A stretch of DNA of 64,000 nucleotides from a bacterium (GTDB lineage Bacteria > Patescibacteriota > Gracilibacteria > UBA1369 > GCA-2718715). The DNA lies in the NCBI GenBank assembly GCA_002718715.1, contig PBFJ01000003.1:1-64000 (forward strand), given 5' to 3'. The notes under the pieces are model-generated. The model worked only from the letters and a program-made list of their open reading frames with translations. It was not told the origin of the DNA and searched no databases. The position numbers were made by a program, and so were the translations under genes. This document shows, one piece after another, positions 51,361 to 61,981 of this stretch; position 1 is the first letter of the stretch, and each line of letters begins with the position of its first letter.

Positions 51361-51422
51361 TAAATTTTACAATTTTTTTAAAATTTGTTTACCAAATTTT
51401 AGTAAAATAAGAATGAATTAAC

Positions 51423-52529
51423 TTGACGGTGAACATACGCTCACCTATAATTGATTTACAAAACACATTTAACCAAAAAGAAATGCCAATAAAAAAAACT
51501 GCTGGAACGAAAAGCGCAGAAGCTAACAAAGAAAATAAACTTAAATCTTTAGATGTAGCTTTAAGTCAAATTGAAAAAAGCTTTGGTAAAGGTTCTATAA
51601 TGAAACTTGGTGAAAACAAAAGAGCCTTAATTGAAACTATATCAACAGGTTCAATCTCTTTAAATATCGCACTTGGTGGAGGAATACCAAAAGGAAGAAT
51701 TTGTGAAATTTATGGTCCAGAAAGTTCAGGAAAAACAACCTTAACATTACATGCAATTGCGGAGTGTCAGAAAAAAGGTGGGATAGCAGCATTTATTGAT
51801 GCGGAGCATGCACTAGATCCAGAATATGCAAAAAAAATAGGTGTAGATATTGACAATCTACTTGTTTCACAACCAGATAGTGGAGAACAAGCTCTTGAAA
51901 TTGTAGAAACACTAGTAAGATCAAATGCTGTGGATCTAATTGTAGTTGATTCTGTAGCTGCATTAACGCCAAGAGCAGAAATTGAAGGTGATATGGGTGA
52001 TTCACATATGGGTCTACAAGCTAGATTAATGAGTCAAGCCTTAAGAAAGTTAACTTCAATTGTATCTAGATCAAATGTATCAATAATTTTCATTAACCAA
52101 CTTAGAATGAAAATTGGTGTAATGTTTGGTAACCCTGAAACAACAACTGGTGGTAATGCATTGAAATTTTACTCATCTGTAAGAATGGAGATTAGAAGTG
52201 CTGGTAAAATTGAAGGTAATGGACCAGATGGAAAACAATTAGTTGGTAATAAGGCTAAGGTGAAAGTTGTGAAAAATAAGATAGCTCCCCCTTTTAAAAT
52301 TGCAGAATTCGATATTATGTTCAACAAAGGGATCTCATACGAAGGTGATCTAATAGACTTAGCAGAAAGATATAGTATAGCTAGAAAAGCTGGGGCGTTT
52401 TATTCATATCAAGAAAAAACAATCGGACAAGGTAGAGAAAATACAAAAAACTACTTAATTGCTAATCCAGAAGTTGCAAAACAAATGCATAAGGAAGTTG
52501 TAGAAAAAATTAAAGAAAATTTAGTTTAG
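51423..52529 (+). CDS. recA: Recombinase RecA
   Basis: [76 protein letters not shown] at 51483 (MPIKKTAG) is an alternative start. Confidence 0.97.
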   Translation: MTVNIRSPIIDLQNTFNQKEMPIKKTAGTKSAEANKENKLKSLDVALSQIEKSFGKGSIMKLGENKRALIETISTGSISLNIALGGGIPKGRICEIYGPESSGKTTLTLHAIAECQKKGGIAAFIDAEHALDPEYAKKIGVDIDNLLVSQPDSGEQALEIVETLVRSNAVDLIVVDSVAALTPRAEIEGDMGDSHMGLQARLMSQALRKLTSIVSRSNVSIIFINQLRMKIGVMFGNPETTTGGNALKFYSSVRMEIRSAGKIEGNGPDGKQLVGNKAKVKVVKNKIAPPFKIAEFDIMFNKGISYEGDLIDLAERYSIARKAGAFYSYQEKTIGQGRENTKNYLIANPEVAKQMHKEVVEKIKENLV

Positions 52530-52993
52530 TGGAAAAATTAGAAAAAAAAATGTTTGCTCAAGCTTTAAAATATTTATCAATAAGAGAATATTCTGAGCTT
52601 GAGCTATACAGAAAGTTACAAAAAAAATTTGAATGTAATAATTCAAAATTAATCAAAGAAACATTAGATAAATTAAAAGGTTATAACTATTTATCTGATG
52701 ATAGATTTACATCTTCAAAGGTAAAAAGCTTAGTAAATAAAAAGTATGGACCAAACTACATAAGACTTAAAATGCTTAATTTTGGTATTGAATCAAAGAA
52801 TACTAACTCTGAAATCTTGAAGAATATTGATTTAATCGAACTTAATTTAAAAGATTTAATTAAAAGAAAATTTCAAGATTCTACCTTTGAAGAAAAAAAT
52901 AAACTAATTAGAAAGTTAGTTTCTAAAGGTTACGATTCTTCAATGATTTTCAAAAAAATTGATGAATTCCTTGCAAAAAATGAATCTTCATAG
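52529..52993 (+). CDS. recX: Regulatory protein RecX
   Basis: Start overlaps the recA stop (GTG); ALKYLSIREYSELELYRKLQKKF...LKGYNYLSDDRFTSSKVKS. Confidence 0.8.
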   Translation: MEKLEKKMFAQALKYLSIREYSELELYRKLQKKFECNNSKLIKETLDKLKGYNYLSDDRFTSSKVKSLVNKKYGPNYIRLKMLNFGIESKNTNSEILKNIDLIELNLKDLIKRKFQDSTFEEKNKLIRKLVSKGYDSSMIFKKIDEFLAKNESS

Positions 52994-53011
52994 TAAAATT
53001 CAACTGTAAAG

Positions 53012-53034
53012 TCAGCAAAGAGCTGATTTTTTTA
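53012..53034 (+). terminator. Rho-independent terminator/attenuator between recX and nusA
   Basis: TCAGC-AAAGA-GCTGA followed by TTTTTTT. Confidence 0.7.
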
Positions 53035-53056
53035 ACATAAAATTAACAATTATAAA

Positions 53057-54352
53057 ATGCAATCACAGTTTCAAGCTGCAATAAACCAATTATGTAGTGA
53101 GAAAAACTTACCCAAAGAGGAAGTTTTAGAATCTATTAAAGCTGCTTTAAAAACAGCTTACAAAAAAGATTATGGTAATAGAGAACAAGACATAGAAGTT
53201 GACCTTTCGGATTCAGGAGAAAATGCCACTATTTACCAAGTCTTTACGGTTGTAGAAACTGTTGAAGATGCAGACTTAGAGATTACAGCAAAAGAAGCTA
53301 CCAAATATGAAAAATCTGTGAAAGTTGGAGATGTAGTAAGAGTAGATGTTACTCCAATGGAATTTGGAAGAATTGCAGCTCAAAGTGCTAAGCAAGTAAT
53401 CCTGCAAAAGTTACAAGAATCAGAAAGAAAAATTATGTATGATAACTTTAAAGATAGAGAAAATGAACTTATAAATGCACAAGTTCATAGAGTTCAAAAT
53501 GGTCATGTGTTTATTGACCTTGGTAAAATTATTATTGAACTTCCAAGGGAAGCCCAAATCAAAGGGGAAAGATATTTTGCAGGGCAAAGACTTAAACTTT
53601 ATTTAGATAAAGTAATTAAAACTACAAAAGGTCCTAAGCTTTTGATTTCAAGAACCCATCCTAATTTAGTTGCCAAACTTTTTGAGCTAGAAATCCCTGA
53701 AGTTCATCAAGGATTAGTAAAAATTGTAAAAATCGCTAGAGATGCTGGATTAAGAACTAAAATGATTGTAGAATCTACCGATCAAAAAATTGATCCAGTA
53801 GGATCTTGCGTTGGACAAAAAGGAGTTCGTATTAAAAGTATTATGGAGGAACTAAATGGAGAAAGAATTGATATCATTCAAAATCCAAGTTCTCAAGAAA
53901 AACTTATTCGAGAGACACTATCTCCAGCTGAAATTAAATATATAGATTTGAATGAAGAAGATGGAATTCTTAATATATTTGTAACTGAAGACCAACGTCC
54001 ACTTGCTATTGGTAAAAGAGGTCAAAATGTAAGATTAGCATCTAAACTTTTGGAATTTGAAGTTAATATAAAGAACTTTGAAGAATTAGATCCTGAAAAA
54101 CAAAAAGAAGTACTATCAAAAGAAGAAGCTAAAGCTTCTGAATCTACAAACGATGAAAATGTGTCTGAAGAATCTCCAGAAGTTGAAGATATTCATGAAC
54201 TAGAGCTTGATAAAGAAACGATGGATGCATTAATCGAGGCAAACTTAACGCAAATTGTTCAATTAAAAGGATTAAGTGTTAAAGATCTTTCAACAATCGA
54301 AGGAATTAGTGAAGAATCTGCTCAAGCAATTTATGAGAAATTATCTCAATAA
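53057..54352 (+). CDS. nusA: Transcription termination/antitermination factor NusA
   Basis: NQLCSEKNLPKEEVLESIKAALKTAYKKDYG, GSCVGQKGVRIKSIMEELNGERIDII, IGKRGQNVRLASKL; C-terminal HhH. Confidence 0.95.
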   Translation: MQSQFQAAINQLCSEKNLPKEEVLESIKAALKTAYKKDYGNREQDIEVDLSDSGENATIYQVFTVVETVEDADLEITAKEATKYEKSVKVGDVVRVDVTPMEFGRIAAQSAKQVILQKLQESERKIMYDNFKDRENELINAQVHRVQNGHVFIDLGKIIIELPREAQIKGERYFAGQRLKLYLDKVIKTTKGPKLLISRTHPNLVAKLFELEIPEVHQGLVKIVKIARDAGLRTKMIVESTDQKIDPVGSCVGQKGVRIKSIMEELNGERIDIIQNPSSQEKLIRETLSPAEIKYIDLNEEDGILNIFVTEDQRPLAIGKRGQNVRLASKLLEFEVNIKNFEELDPEKQKEVLSKEEAKASESTNDENVSEESPEVEDIHELELDKETMDALIEANLTQIVQLKGLSVKDLSTIEGISEESAQAIYEKLSQ

Positions 54353-54370
54353 TTAACTTGATACTTTCAA

Positions 54371-54395
54371 AAGCCTCATAATGAGGCTTTTTTAA
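54371..54395 (+). terminator. Rho-independent terminator downstream of nusA
   Basis: AAGCCTCA-TAA-TGAGGCTT followed by TTTT. Confidence 0.85.
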
Positions 54396-54441
54396 TTTTT
54401 AGATTTTTGTGATATAATAAGAGTAATAATTATTTTCTTAA

Positions 54442-56133
54442 ATGGACTCAAAAAAAATCAAAGCAGCTTCTGGTGGAAAAAGAGTTAAATCTAAAGATGA
54501 CAAACAAACAGGATTAGATTTAAGTAATAAGATAAATTTAGAAATTCAAGAGGAGATAGTTAAGAAAAAAGCTGAAGCTTTGGGAAATAAATATGGTTAT
54601 ATTAACCTTATATCCACTCCAATAAATGCGGACCTTTATGATTTTTGGGATCTTAAGGAACTAAAAGAAGGTTTAGTAATCCCCTTTTTTAGAGTAGGTT
54701 CTAAAGTGAGGGTTGCGATTAACGATCCTAATTTTTCAAAAACAAAAGAGGTTTTAGAAAAGATGAAAAAAGAAGGTTTTGAATTACAATTAAATTTAGC
54801 TTCACGGATTGGAATTTTATATCAGCTAAAAAAATTTACGGAAGGTAAAATAAAAGATGATAAAATTGAAAACATAGTCGATGAGGATTTAATTGAAACA
54901 TATCAAAAAGAAATTGAAACTTTGTCTAAACTGGGTGAAAGTATTTCATTGTCAACTTTATCAAAAGGTATTAATGATTTACTGGTAGGTGGTCTAAAAA
55001 CCAAAGCTTCTGATATTCATTTACAACCCCAAGAAGAAAAAACCTTAGTAAGATTTAGAATTGATGGAATGCTTCAAAAAGTTTTAGAGTTTGATAATAA
55101 GATATATAAAGAACTAGCAAAGCAAATTAAATATAAATCAGGATTAAGACTAAATGTTAATGACATACCTCAAGATGGTAGATTATTTTTTGAGGTTAAT
55201 GAGTATAAAATAGACGTTAGAGTTTCGACTATTCCTACAGAGTTTGGAGAGACTATCGTTCTAAGACTTCTTGATTCTAGAAAAAAATTTTTAGACTTAG
55301 AGCATCTTGGATTTAATGAAAGAGATTTAAGTATTTTAAATGATATTTCAGATTTGTCTCAGGGTATGATTTTAGTAACCGGTCCAACTGGAAGTGGTAA
55401 GACAACTACTTTATATTCTTTACTTGCAAGATATAACACTTCAGACCGAAAAATAATTACGCTAGAAGATCCTATTGAATATCACCTTGATAGAATTGTT
55501 CAAAGTCAAATTAACGAAAAGAAAGGATATACTTTTCAGATGGCTCTTGAATCTGTATTGAGACAAGATCCTGATGTAGTAATGATTGGGGAGATTCGTG
55601 ATCTTGAAACAGCAAATACAGCTCTTCAAGCTTCTTTAACTGGACATGTAATGCTTTCAACATTACATACAAATAGTGCACTTGAAGCTATTCCAAGATT
55701 AAGAAATATGGGACTGGAACCTTACTTAATTGCTCCATCTCTAGATACTGTAATGGCTCAAAGATTAGTTAGAAAATTCTGTGAGCATTGTGTGGAAGAA
55801 AAAGAAATTAATGAAAAAGATCTTGGTATTCTAAAAGCCGAATCTGAAAAAATCTCAAAAATCACAAAGAAACCTTACAATATTCCGTCTAAACTCCCTT
55901 GTGCAAAAGGTTGTGAAAAGTGTAATCACACCGGTTATTTAGGAAGAATTGTAATTTGTGAAATTTTTAGAATAGACCAGGAATTCAGAGATGCGATCAC
56001 AGAAGATGTACCTTTTTCAAAACTTCTTCAAAAAGCACAAAAAGAAGGTATGCTAACAATGTATCAAGATGGTATTCTTAAAGTTATAGATGGACACACT
56101 TCTCTATCTGAAGTTTTAAGAGTGACCAAATAA
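54442..56133 (+). CDS. pilB: Type IV pilus/type II secretion assembly ATPase PilB/GspE
   Basis: GPTGSGKTTTLYSLLARYN, LEDPIEYHL, RQDPDVVMIGEIRDLETANTALQASLTGHVMLSTLHTNSA, tetra-Cys CEHC...CAKGCEKC. Confidence 0.92.
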   Translation: MDSKKIKAASGGKRVKSKDDKQTGLDLSNKINLEIQEEIVKKKAEALGNKYGYINLISTPINADLYDFWDLKELKEGLVIPFFRVGSKVRVAINDPNFSKTKEVLEKMKKEGFELQLNLASRIGILYQLKKFTEGKIKDDKIENIVDEDLIETYQKEIETLSKLGESISLSTLSKGINDLLVGGLKTKASDIHLQPQEEKTLVRFRIDGMLQKVLEFDNKIYKELAKQIKYKSGLRLNVNDIPQDGRLFFEVNEYKIDVRVSTIPTEFGETIVLRLLDSRKKFLDLEHLGFNERDLSILNDISDLSQGMILVTGPTGSGKTTTLYSLLARYNTSDRKIITLEDPIEYHLDRIVQSQINEKKGYTFQMALESVLRQDPDVVMIGEIRDLETANTALQASLTGHVMLSTLHTNSALEAIPRLRNMGLEPYLIAPSLDTVMAQRLVRKFCEHCVEEKEINEKDLGILKAESEKISKITKKPYNIPSKLPCAKGCEKCNHTGYLGRIVICEIFRIDQEFRDAITEDVPFSKLLQKAQKEGMLTMYQDGILKVIDGHTSLSEVLRVTK

Positions 56134-56775
56134 ATTTATTCGTATTTTATCTTGAATTAATTCAGTGAAAGCTGCTGTGTTTTCAATCATTCTTGCTCCA
56201 TTGGCTATTAATTTCAAACAGCCTTGATAAGTTTCATCATTCAGCCTTCCAGGTATACAACAGATATCTTTTCCTAAGTCTAAGGCAAAATCTGCAGTGT
56301 GTAATGAGCCTGAATCATTAGAAGCTTCATTGATATAAACTAAATCTGAAATCGCTGCAATAAGCCGGTTTCTTTTTACAAAATCATATTTATTTGGGAT
56401 ATAACCATCAGGACTTTCTGATATCAACAAACAATTTTCGGGCATATTATCAAAAAGATACGAGTATCTTTTTGGCGTATAGTTTTGTACTCCAGATGCT
56501 AGAATTATTATCAATGGTATTTTATATTTCAAGCTAAGCTTAACAGCCTGCATATCAGTTCCGTAAGCTCCACCTGTAACAACAACAACATTCTTAAAAA
56601 CCTTATCTTCAAAAAAATTATCTAACATTAAATATCCATAACGACTTTGTATTCGAGACCCTACGATAGCAACTTTTAATTTTTGTGAAAGTAAAAGCTT
56701 AGTATCCCCTCTTAAGTAAATTTGTTTGGGTGGCTTATGTAAATTTTCGAATTTTTTTAAATATTTATTTTGCAT
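56116..56775 (-). CDS. dprA: DprA/Smf-like protein, Rossmann domain only
   Basis: KQIYLRGDTKLLLSQKLKVAIVGSR, VTGGAYGTDMQAVKLSL, KYDFVKRNRLIAAISDLVYINEA, SGSLHTADFALDLGKDICCIPG. Confidence 0.85.
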   Translation of the reverse strand: MQNKYLKKFENLHKPPKQIYLRGDTKLLLSQKLKVAIVGSRIQSRYGYLMLDNFFEDKVFKNVVVVTGGAYGTDMQAVKLSLKYKIPLIIILASGVQNYTPKRYSYLFDNMPENCLLISESPDGYIPNKYDFVKRNRLIAAISDLVYINEASNDSGSLHTADFALDLGKDICCIPGRLNDETYQGCLKLIANGARMIENTAAFTELIQDKIRINLFGHS

Positions 56776-56845
56776 AAAAAGAGTTTAGACATCTTAATTA
56801 AATAGCAAAATGGTAAAATTGATTTAAAATATTTATAACAAAAGT

Positions 56846-57499
56846 TTAAATAAGTTTGAGATTTGAATTTTCGAGTAAATAAATTTGTCCATTAAATCCT
56901 TCTAAAAGATCTACGTTATGAGTCACTATTATTACTGTTGTGTTATTTTTATTAACTTTATAAAGCAGTTCGATTACCTCTCTAGCATTTTTAAGATCTA
57001 AATTTCCAGTTGGTTCATCGCAAATTAAAATTGATGGGTTGTGAACAATTGCTCTAGCTAAAGCACATCTTTGCTTTTCACCACCAGAAAGTTCTCGTGG
57101 GTATGCGTTAATTTGGTGAGATAGACCAACTTTTTCTAAAGCTGTAAGTACAGCTTTTTCCATTTCTAACCTTGGGAAATTTATGACTTCGAGAGCAAAT
57201 TTTACGTTTTCGAAAACAGTTTTTTTGGGAAGTAGACGAAAATCTTGCCAGACCATACCAATGTTTTGGCGGTATTTTTGGCGAGAATTTTTTTTGAGTG
57301 ATGAAAGTTTAATTTCATTTACCAAAATTTCTCCTTTACTTGGTTTATAAAGACCCATTAATAAATTTAGGAGTGTAGATTTACCCGCTCCAGATGGGCC
57401 GATAATTGCATTTAAGGAAGATTTTTCGAAGGCTACATCTATGCTATCTAAAATTGTTTTTCCAGCTATTTCAAAGCTTAAATTTTGTATATCTATCAT
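56846..57499 (-). CDS. ftsE: ABC transporter ATPase, FtsE-like
   Basis: IGPSGAGKSTLLNLLMGLYKPSKGEI, VWQDFRLLPKKTVFENVKFALEV, LSGGEKQRCALARAI, LICDEPTGNLD. Confidence 0.85.
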   Translation of the reverse strand: MIDIQNLSFEIAGKTILDSIDVAFEKSSLNAIIGPSGAGKSTLLNLLMGLYKPSKGEILVNEIKLSSLKKNSRQKYRQNIGMVWQDFRLLPKKTVFENVKFALEVINFPRLEMEKAVLTALEKVGLSHQINAYPRELSGGEKQRCALARAIVHNPSILICDEPTGNLDLKNAREVIELLYKVNKNNTTVIIVTHNVDLLEGFNGQIYLLENSNLKLI

Positions 57500-57549
57500 T
57501 GATAAAGTAAAGATAATGTCTATAATAAGAATAATTTAATTTTTAAAAT

Positions 57550-58770
57550 ATGCCAAATAAAATACCTTTTCAGGTTGACTCAAAAGTATTAAAAAAATAC
57601 GCAGATGTATTTGTTAAATTTGCTTTAAATAAAGGGGAAGGAATAAAGAAAGGTGAAACTGTAATTTTACAAGTTCCAGAAAGTGCTCGCCCAATGTTAG
57701 AACCTCTGCAAAGATCAGTGCTTGAGGCTGGTGGATATCCTATTTGTAGATTAATTCCTGAGGGGCTATCAAAAAGTTTTTTTGAATTAGCATCAGATGA
57801 TCAAATTGAATACAATCCAAAGAAAATGTTAATGGCTAAAGTTGAGGAAGTTGATCATTTTGTTTCGATTATTTCTGATTTTAATCCTTTAGAGCTTGCT
57901 GGGGTTGATTCAAAGAAAATTATGCAAAGATCAAAAGCTGGAAAATTTTACAAAGAAGCTTTGTTTAAAAAATGGGATTCCGGAAAAGGCTCTTGGACAC
58001 TAGGAATGTATGCTACTGAGGCTATGGCAGAACAAGCAGGGGTATCGGTGGAGGAATATTGGGATCAAATTGCTGAGGCTTGTTTTTTAAAGGAAGAAGA
58101 TCCTATCGCTAAGTGGAAAGAAGTTTATGGGCAAATTGATAAGATTTTAAACTATTTAAACTCACTGGATATGAGATGGGTAAATATTAAAGGTGAAGAT
58201 TGTGATTTAAATATTTACATTGGTGAAAACAGAAAATGGCTTGGTGGATCTGGTCATAATATTCCATCTTTTGAGTGTTTTATATCGCCAGATTGGAGAA
58301 AAACCAATGGTTGGATTAAGTTTGATCAGCCATTACTTAGATATGGATCTAGAATTGAAGGAATTGAACTTGAATTTAAAGATGGTCTTGTTGTTCACTC
58401 AAAGGCTTCAATGAATGAAGATTTATTAAAAGATATGTTAGCTCAAAAAAATGCTGATAAGGTTGGGGAGTTTTCTTTAACTGATAAAAAACTTTCTAGA
58501 ATTACTAAATTCATGGCGCAAACCTTATTTGATGAAAATGTTGGTGGCCCTTTTGGAAACACGCATATTGCAGTTGGTTCTGCTTATAAGGACTCTATCA
58601 AAGGAGATCCCAAAGATTACACTCAAGAGGAATTTGAGAATTTAGGTTTTAACGAATCAGTGATTCATACGGATATTGTTTCTACCAAAGATAGAGTTGC
58701 TACTGCGACTTTGCTGGATGGTCGAGAAGTTGTGATCTATAAAGATGGTGAATTTACTTTTGCAAAGTAA
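57550..58770 (+). CDS. M29-family aminopeptidase
   Basis: KYADVFVKFALNKGEGIKKGETVILQVP, NIPSFECFISPDWRKTNGWIKF, GGPFGNTHIAVGSAYKDSIKGD, HTDIV. Confidence 0.8.
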   Translation: MPNKIPFQVDSKVLKKYADVFVKFALNKGEGIKKGETVILQVPESARPMLEPLQRSVLEAGGYPICRLIPEGLSKSFFELASDDQIEYNPKKMLMAKVEEVDHFVSIISDFNPLELAGVDSKKIMQRSKAGKFYKEALFKKWDSGKGSWTLGMYATEAMAEQAGVSVEEYWDQIAEACFLKEEDPIAKWKEVYGQIDKILNYLNSLDMRWVNIKGEDCDLNIYIGENRKWLGGSGHNIPSFECFISPDWRKTNGWIKFDQPLLRYGSRIEGIELEFKDGLVVHSKASMNEDLLKDMLAQKNADKVGEFSLTDKKLSRITKFMAQTLFDENVGGPFGNTHIAVGSAYKDSIKGDPKDYTQEEFENLGFNESVIHTDIVSTKDRVATATLLDGREVVIYKDGEFTFAK

Positions 58771-60133
58771 ATTTTGAAACTATCTCTAAATGTCGCGTGT
58801 GCGGAAATTGATCAACAGGGGTTACACTTTCTAAAGTGTAGCCTTTTTCTTTAAGTGCAATGGCATTTTGAGCAAAAGTTTTAATATTACAGCTAACATA
58901 AATTAAGTTTTTTGGCTGTAAATCTGATATCAAATATAAAGCTTTGTCTGTAAGACCACTTCGAGGTGGATCCACAACTACTAAATCGGGATTTGGAAGC
59001 TTAGTTTTCTTTAAAACTTTATATACATCCCCTTCTAAGAATTGAATATTTTGAATTTGATTTAAACCTGCATTGTTTATAGCAGCTTGGATTGATTGTG
59101 GTTCAATTTCAACTCCGTAAACTCTTTGAGCTTTATTAGCTAAAACTATTCCTATTGTTCCGGTTCCACAAAATAAATCGTAAATAATATTAGAATCTTT
59201 AGCTGAATCTTGAACTAATTCATAAATAACTTCTGCTTGGCTAGGATTTGGTTGGAAAAAGGCCTGTGGAAGAATTTCAAAAGTGTATTGTTTTTCTTTA
59301 ATATTTAATTTTTCCGTTAGGAACTCTTTTCCAGATATGTGATGGAGTTTGATGTGAGTTTTGTGTCCCTTTCTTTGGAAAGTTGTGTGTAAGTAAATAG
59401 ATGTAAGCTCTGGAAACTTTTGGCTTACTTTTTGGAAATAATCTTGATATTGATCCATATCTTCCGGTCTTTGAACTTCTAAAATTAACATTTTGTCTTC
59501 GGTGTTTTTAGCAGTTCGAATTGTAAGATTTCTAAGGTCTCCAGTTCCGTCTCGAAAATCATGAGGTTTTAGATCTGAATTTTTGAAGTACTCTAGTGTA
59601 AAATCTACAAGAGGACTACAGATTGGATCACATAGTTTGCAATCCGTAGCTGGAACAATTTTAAATTTATATTTAAAATGGTGCATCCCAAGACAAAACT
59701 CAAAAACATCTGGTGTTACTCCAAATGAGTATTGCATTTTGTTTCTATAAAAATAAGGATTTTCCATTCCTATAATAGGATTGATTTGAGGGTTTAGATC
59801 TAAATTATTTAAAATTCTTTGAACTTCGTTTTGTTTATAAAAAAGTTGTTTTTCATAACTTAAACATTCAAGAGGAGTAGATCCTGAAATTAAAGCATAT
59901 GAATTTTGAGGCTCGACTCTATCTTTAGATGGTTCAATAATTTCAAGAAGTTGAGCTTCTAAAAAATTCTTTTTAATTTTTCGTAATGAAACTAAAACTT
60001 TATCACCTGGATAACTTCGATTGACTGCAATATTGTATTTTTGTCCGTCTAATTCAAGAAATCCAATTCCTTGACCCTTTATATTTAAGCTTTCTATTTG
60101 GACTTCAAGCTCTTGGCCTTTTTTTAAATTCAT
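58754..60133 (-). CDS. TrmA/RlmD-family RNA (uracil-5)-methyltransferase
   Basis: N-terminal TRAM-like region, C...C..C cluster (CLGMHHFKYKFKIVPATDCKLCDP), LFCGTGTIGIVLA, VVDPPRSGLTDKALYLI, YVSCNIKTFAQN. Start adjusted from 60223. Confidence 0.9.
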   Translation of the reverse strand: MNLKKGQELEVQIESLNIKGQGIGFLELDGQKYNIAVNRSYPGDKVLVSLRKIKKNFLEAQLLEIIEPSKDRVEPQNSYALISGSTPLECLSYEKQLFYKQNEVQRILNNLDLNPQINPIIGMENPYFYRNKMQYSFGVTPDVFEFCLGMHHFKYKFKIVPATDCKLCDPICSPLVDFTLEYFKNSDLKPHDFRDGTGDLRNLTIRTAKNTEDKMLILEVQRPEDMDQYQDYFQKVSQKFPELTSIYLHTTFQRKGHKTHIKLHHISGKEFLTEKLNIKEKQYTFEILPQAFFQPNPSQAEVIYELVQDSAKDSNIIYDLFCGTGTIGIVLANKAQRVYGVEIEPQSIQAAINNAGLNQIQNIQFLEGDVYKVLKKTKLPNPDLVVVDPPRSGLTDKALYLISDLQPKNLIYVSCNIKTFAQNAIALKEKGYTLESVTPVDQFPHTRHLEIVSKFTLQK

Positions 60134-60163
60134 GTTAAGTTTTAGTAAATTAATTAAAAGAAT

Positions 60164-60619
60164 TTGTATATTAGAATATACCTCTTTGGAAAACAAAATA
60201 AATCTTCTTTGAAAGATTTGCAAGAGAAATACTTGATTTTACTTTCAAAGTGGAATGTTTCAATTGTGTTTTTAAAAGAATCTAAAGTTGGTGAAGTAAA
60301 AGATAAACAAAAAGCAGACTTTGAAATGTTAGTTAAGAACCTTGATTCTAATTATACACCAGTTTTATTAGATGAAAGAGGTAAATTTCCAACGAGTCTG
60401 GAGTTTAGTCAGTTTTTAGATGAAAAAGCGGTTAATTCTGAGAAATTAGCATTTTGCCTGGGTGGTCCGTTTGGTTTTAGAGAAGAAGATAAAGATTTTT
60501 TCAAATATAAAATTGGACTTTCCAAAATGACCCTTACTCATGAAATGGCTGAAATAATTTTACTAGAGCAACTTTATAGAAGTTTTACAATTTTAAATAA
60601 CAAGAAATATCATTATTAA
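60164..60619 (+). CDS. rlmH: 23S rRNA (pseudouridine1915-N3)-methyltransferase RlmH
   Basis: VLLDERGKFPTSLEFSQFL, LAFCLGGPFGF, SKMTLTHEMAEIILLEQLYRSFTILNNKKYHY. Confidence 0.93.
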   Translation: MYIRIYLFGKQNKSSLKDLQEKYLILLSKWNVSIVFLKESKVGEVKDKQKADFEMLVKNLDSNYTPVLLDERGKFPTSLEFSQFLDEKAVNSEKLAFCLGGPFGFREEDKDFFKYKIGLSKMTLTHEMAEIILLEQLYRSFTILNNKKYHY

Positions 60620-61926
60620 CCTTTTAGATTTTCTACGTATTCAATAGCTTGTTTCTCGGTAGTTATTTTGTTTTCAAGTTGAAGGTCTTTTATTTCTTCA
60701 ATGATTTGAGCGACTTTGGGTCCTGGCTTTAAATTAAGGATTTGCATGATTTGATCACCAGAAATTAGTTTTGGGTATTCGGCGGGTAAGTCTTTTACGG
60801 TTTCGTGATAAAGTTTTAAAACTTTTAAATACATACTCAAATCGCTGGGAGATGTCCCTAAGACATCATATTTATTTAATTCTAAAAGATCTAAATACCA
60901 AATATGGCGAAACCATTTGATTTGAGTTTTTTTAGGCATATCAAAGATTTGATAAATGCTCATGTGTTTTTCAACTAGAAAAGAAACATGTTTAATAAAT
61001 TGATTTGAAAATTTATATTTTTTTAAAACTTTTTCAGCAATTTCACTTGAGAGTTTGGCATGTCCATTAAATTTTATTCTATTTTCATGGTCGGTGTAGG
61101 TTTGAGGCTTTCCAATATCATGCATTAATACGGCCCAATACATACTTAGATTTAAGCCTTCTGGCATTGATTCAAGAGCTTTTAGAATATGAGTATAAAC
61201 GTCCCCTTCTTTATGGAAATCACTTGGTTGGGCTACCCCCATACATTCTTTTAATTCTGGTAATATATAATCTAAAAGACCTAAATCTTCTAAGTCGTCT
61301 AGGGCTTTTGCACGGTTTTTATCTTGTAAAATTTTATTTAATTCAGTTTGGATTCTTTCTTTAGATACATTTTCAATTAAACTGGCGTGCTTTTTTATAG
61401 CCTTGTAGGTTGCAGGACAATATTGAAAATCTAAAGTGTTTTTAAATCTTACGGCTCTAAGAATTCTTAAGTTATCTTCTTGGATTCTTTGACTTGGTTC
61501 TCCAATAAAACGGACTAGTTTTAATTCTAAATCTTTTTGTCCATTAACGTGATCAATAATTTGGTCGGTACTTGGATCGTAAAACATACCGTTGATTGTA
61601 AAATCACGCCTGTGAGCATCTTCATAATCATCGGTAAATTCTACGCTGGAGGGTCTTCTTCCGTCTTTATAATCGGATTCTTTTCTAAAAGTTGCTATTT
61701 CAAAATGATGTCCATCAAAATCTACCATTATAATCCCAAACTGTTTGCCAATTGGGATGGTTTTATCGAAAATGTTTTCAACTTGTTCTGGTTTGGCATC
61801 CGTAACAATATCGTAATCTTTGGGTTTGATTCCAAGTAGAATATCACGTACACATCCACCTGCCCAAAGAGCGTTGAAACCTTGGGATTTTAAAGTGTTT
61901 ATAATTTGAATTGAACTGACTTTCAT
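60616..61926 (-). CDS. cca: CCA tRNA nucleotidyltransferase with HD domain
   Basis: LWAGGCVRDILLGIKPKDYDIVTDAKPEQV, RRDFTINGMFYDP, EDNLRILRAVRF, VLMHDIGKPQTY. Confidence 0.95.
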   Translation of the reverse strand: MKVSSIQIINTLKSQGFNALWAGGCVRDILLGIKPKDYDIVTDAKPEQVENIFDKTIPIGKQFGIIMVDFDGHHFEIATFRKESDYKDGRRPSSVEFTDDYEDAHRRDFTINGMFYDPSTDQIIDHVNGQKDLELKLVRFIGEPSQRIQEDNLRILRAVRFKNTLDFQYCPATYKAIKKHASLIENVSKERIQTELNKILQDKNRAKALDDLEDLGLLDYILPELKECMGVAQPSDFHKEGDVYTHILKALESMPEGLNLSMYWAVLMHDIGKPQTYTDHENRIKFNGHAKLSSEIAEKVLKKYKFSNQFIKHVSFLVEKHMSIYQIFDMPKKTQIKWFRHIWYLDLLELNKYDVLGTSPSDLSMYLKVLKLYHETVKDLPAEYPKLISGDQIMQILNLKPGPKVAQIIEEIKDLQLENKITTEKQAIEYVENLKG

Positions 61927-61981
61927 ATACTTGAATATTTACCTTAATTATAGCATAATGCAGCTGATATTAATAGATTAA

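Noticed and set aside
51793-52005. Minus-strand ORF in recA
   Set aside because: Antisense to recA.
61167-61839. + strand ORFs 61167-61364 and 61537-61839
   Set aside because: Antisense to cca.
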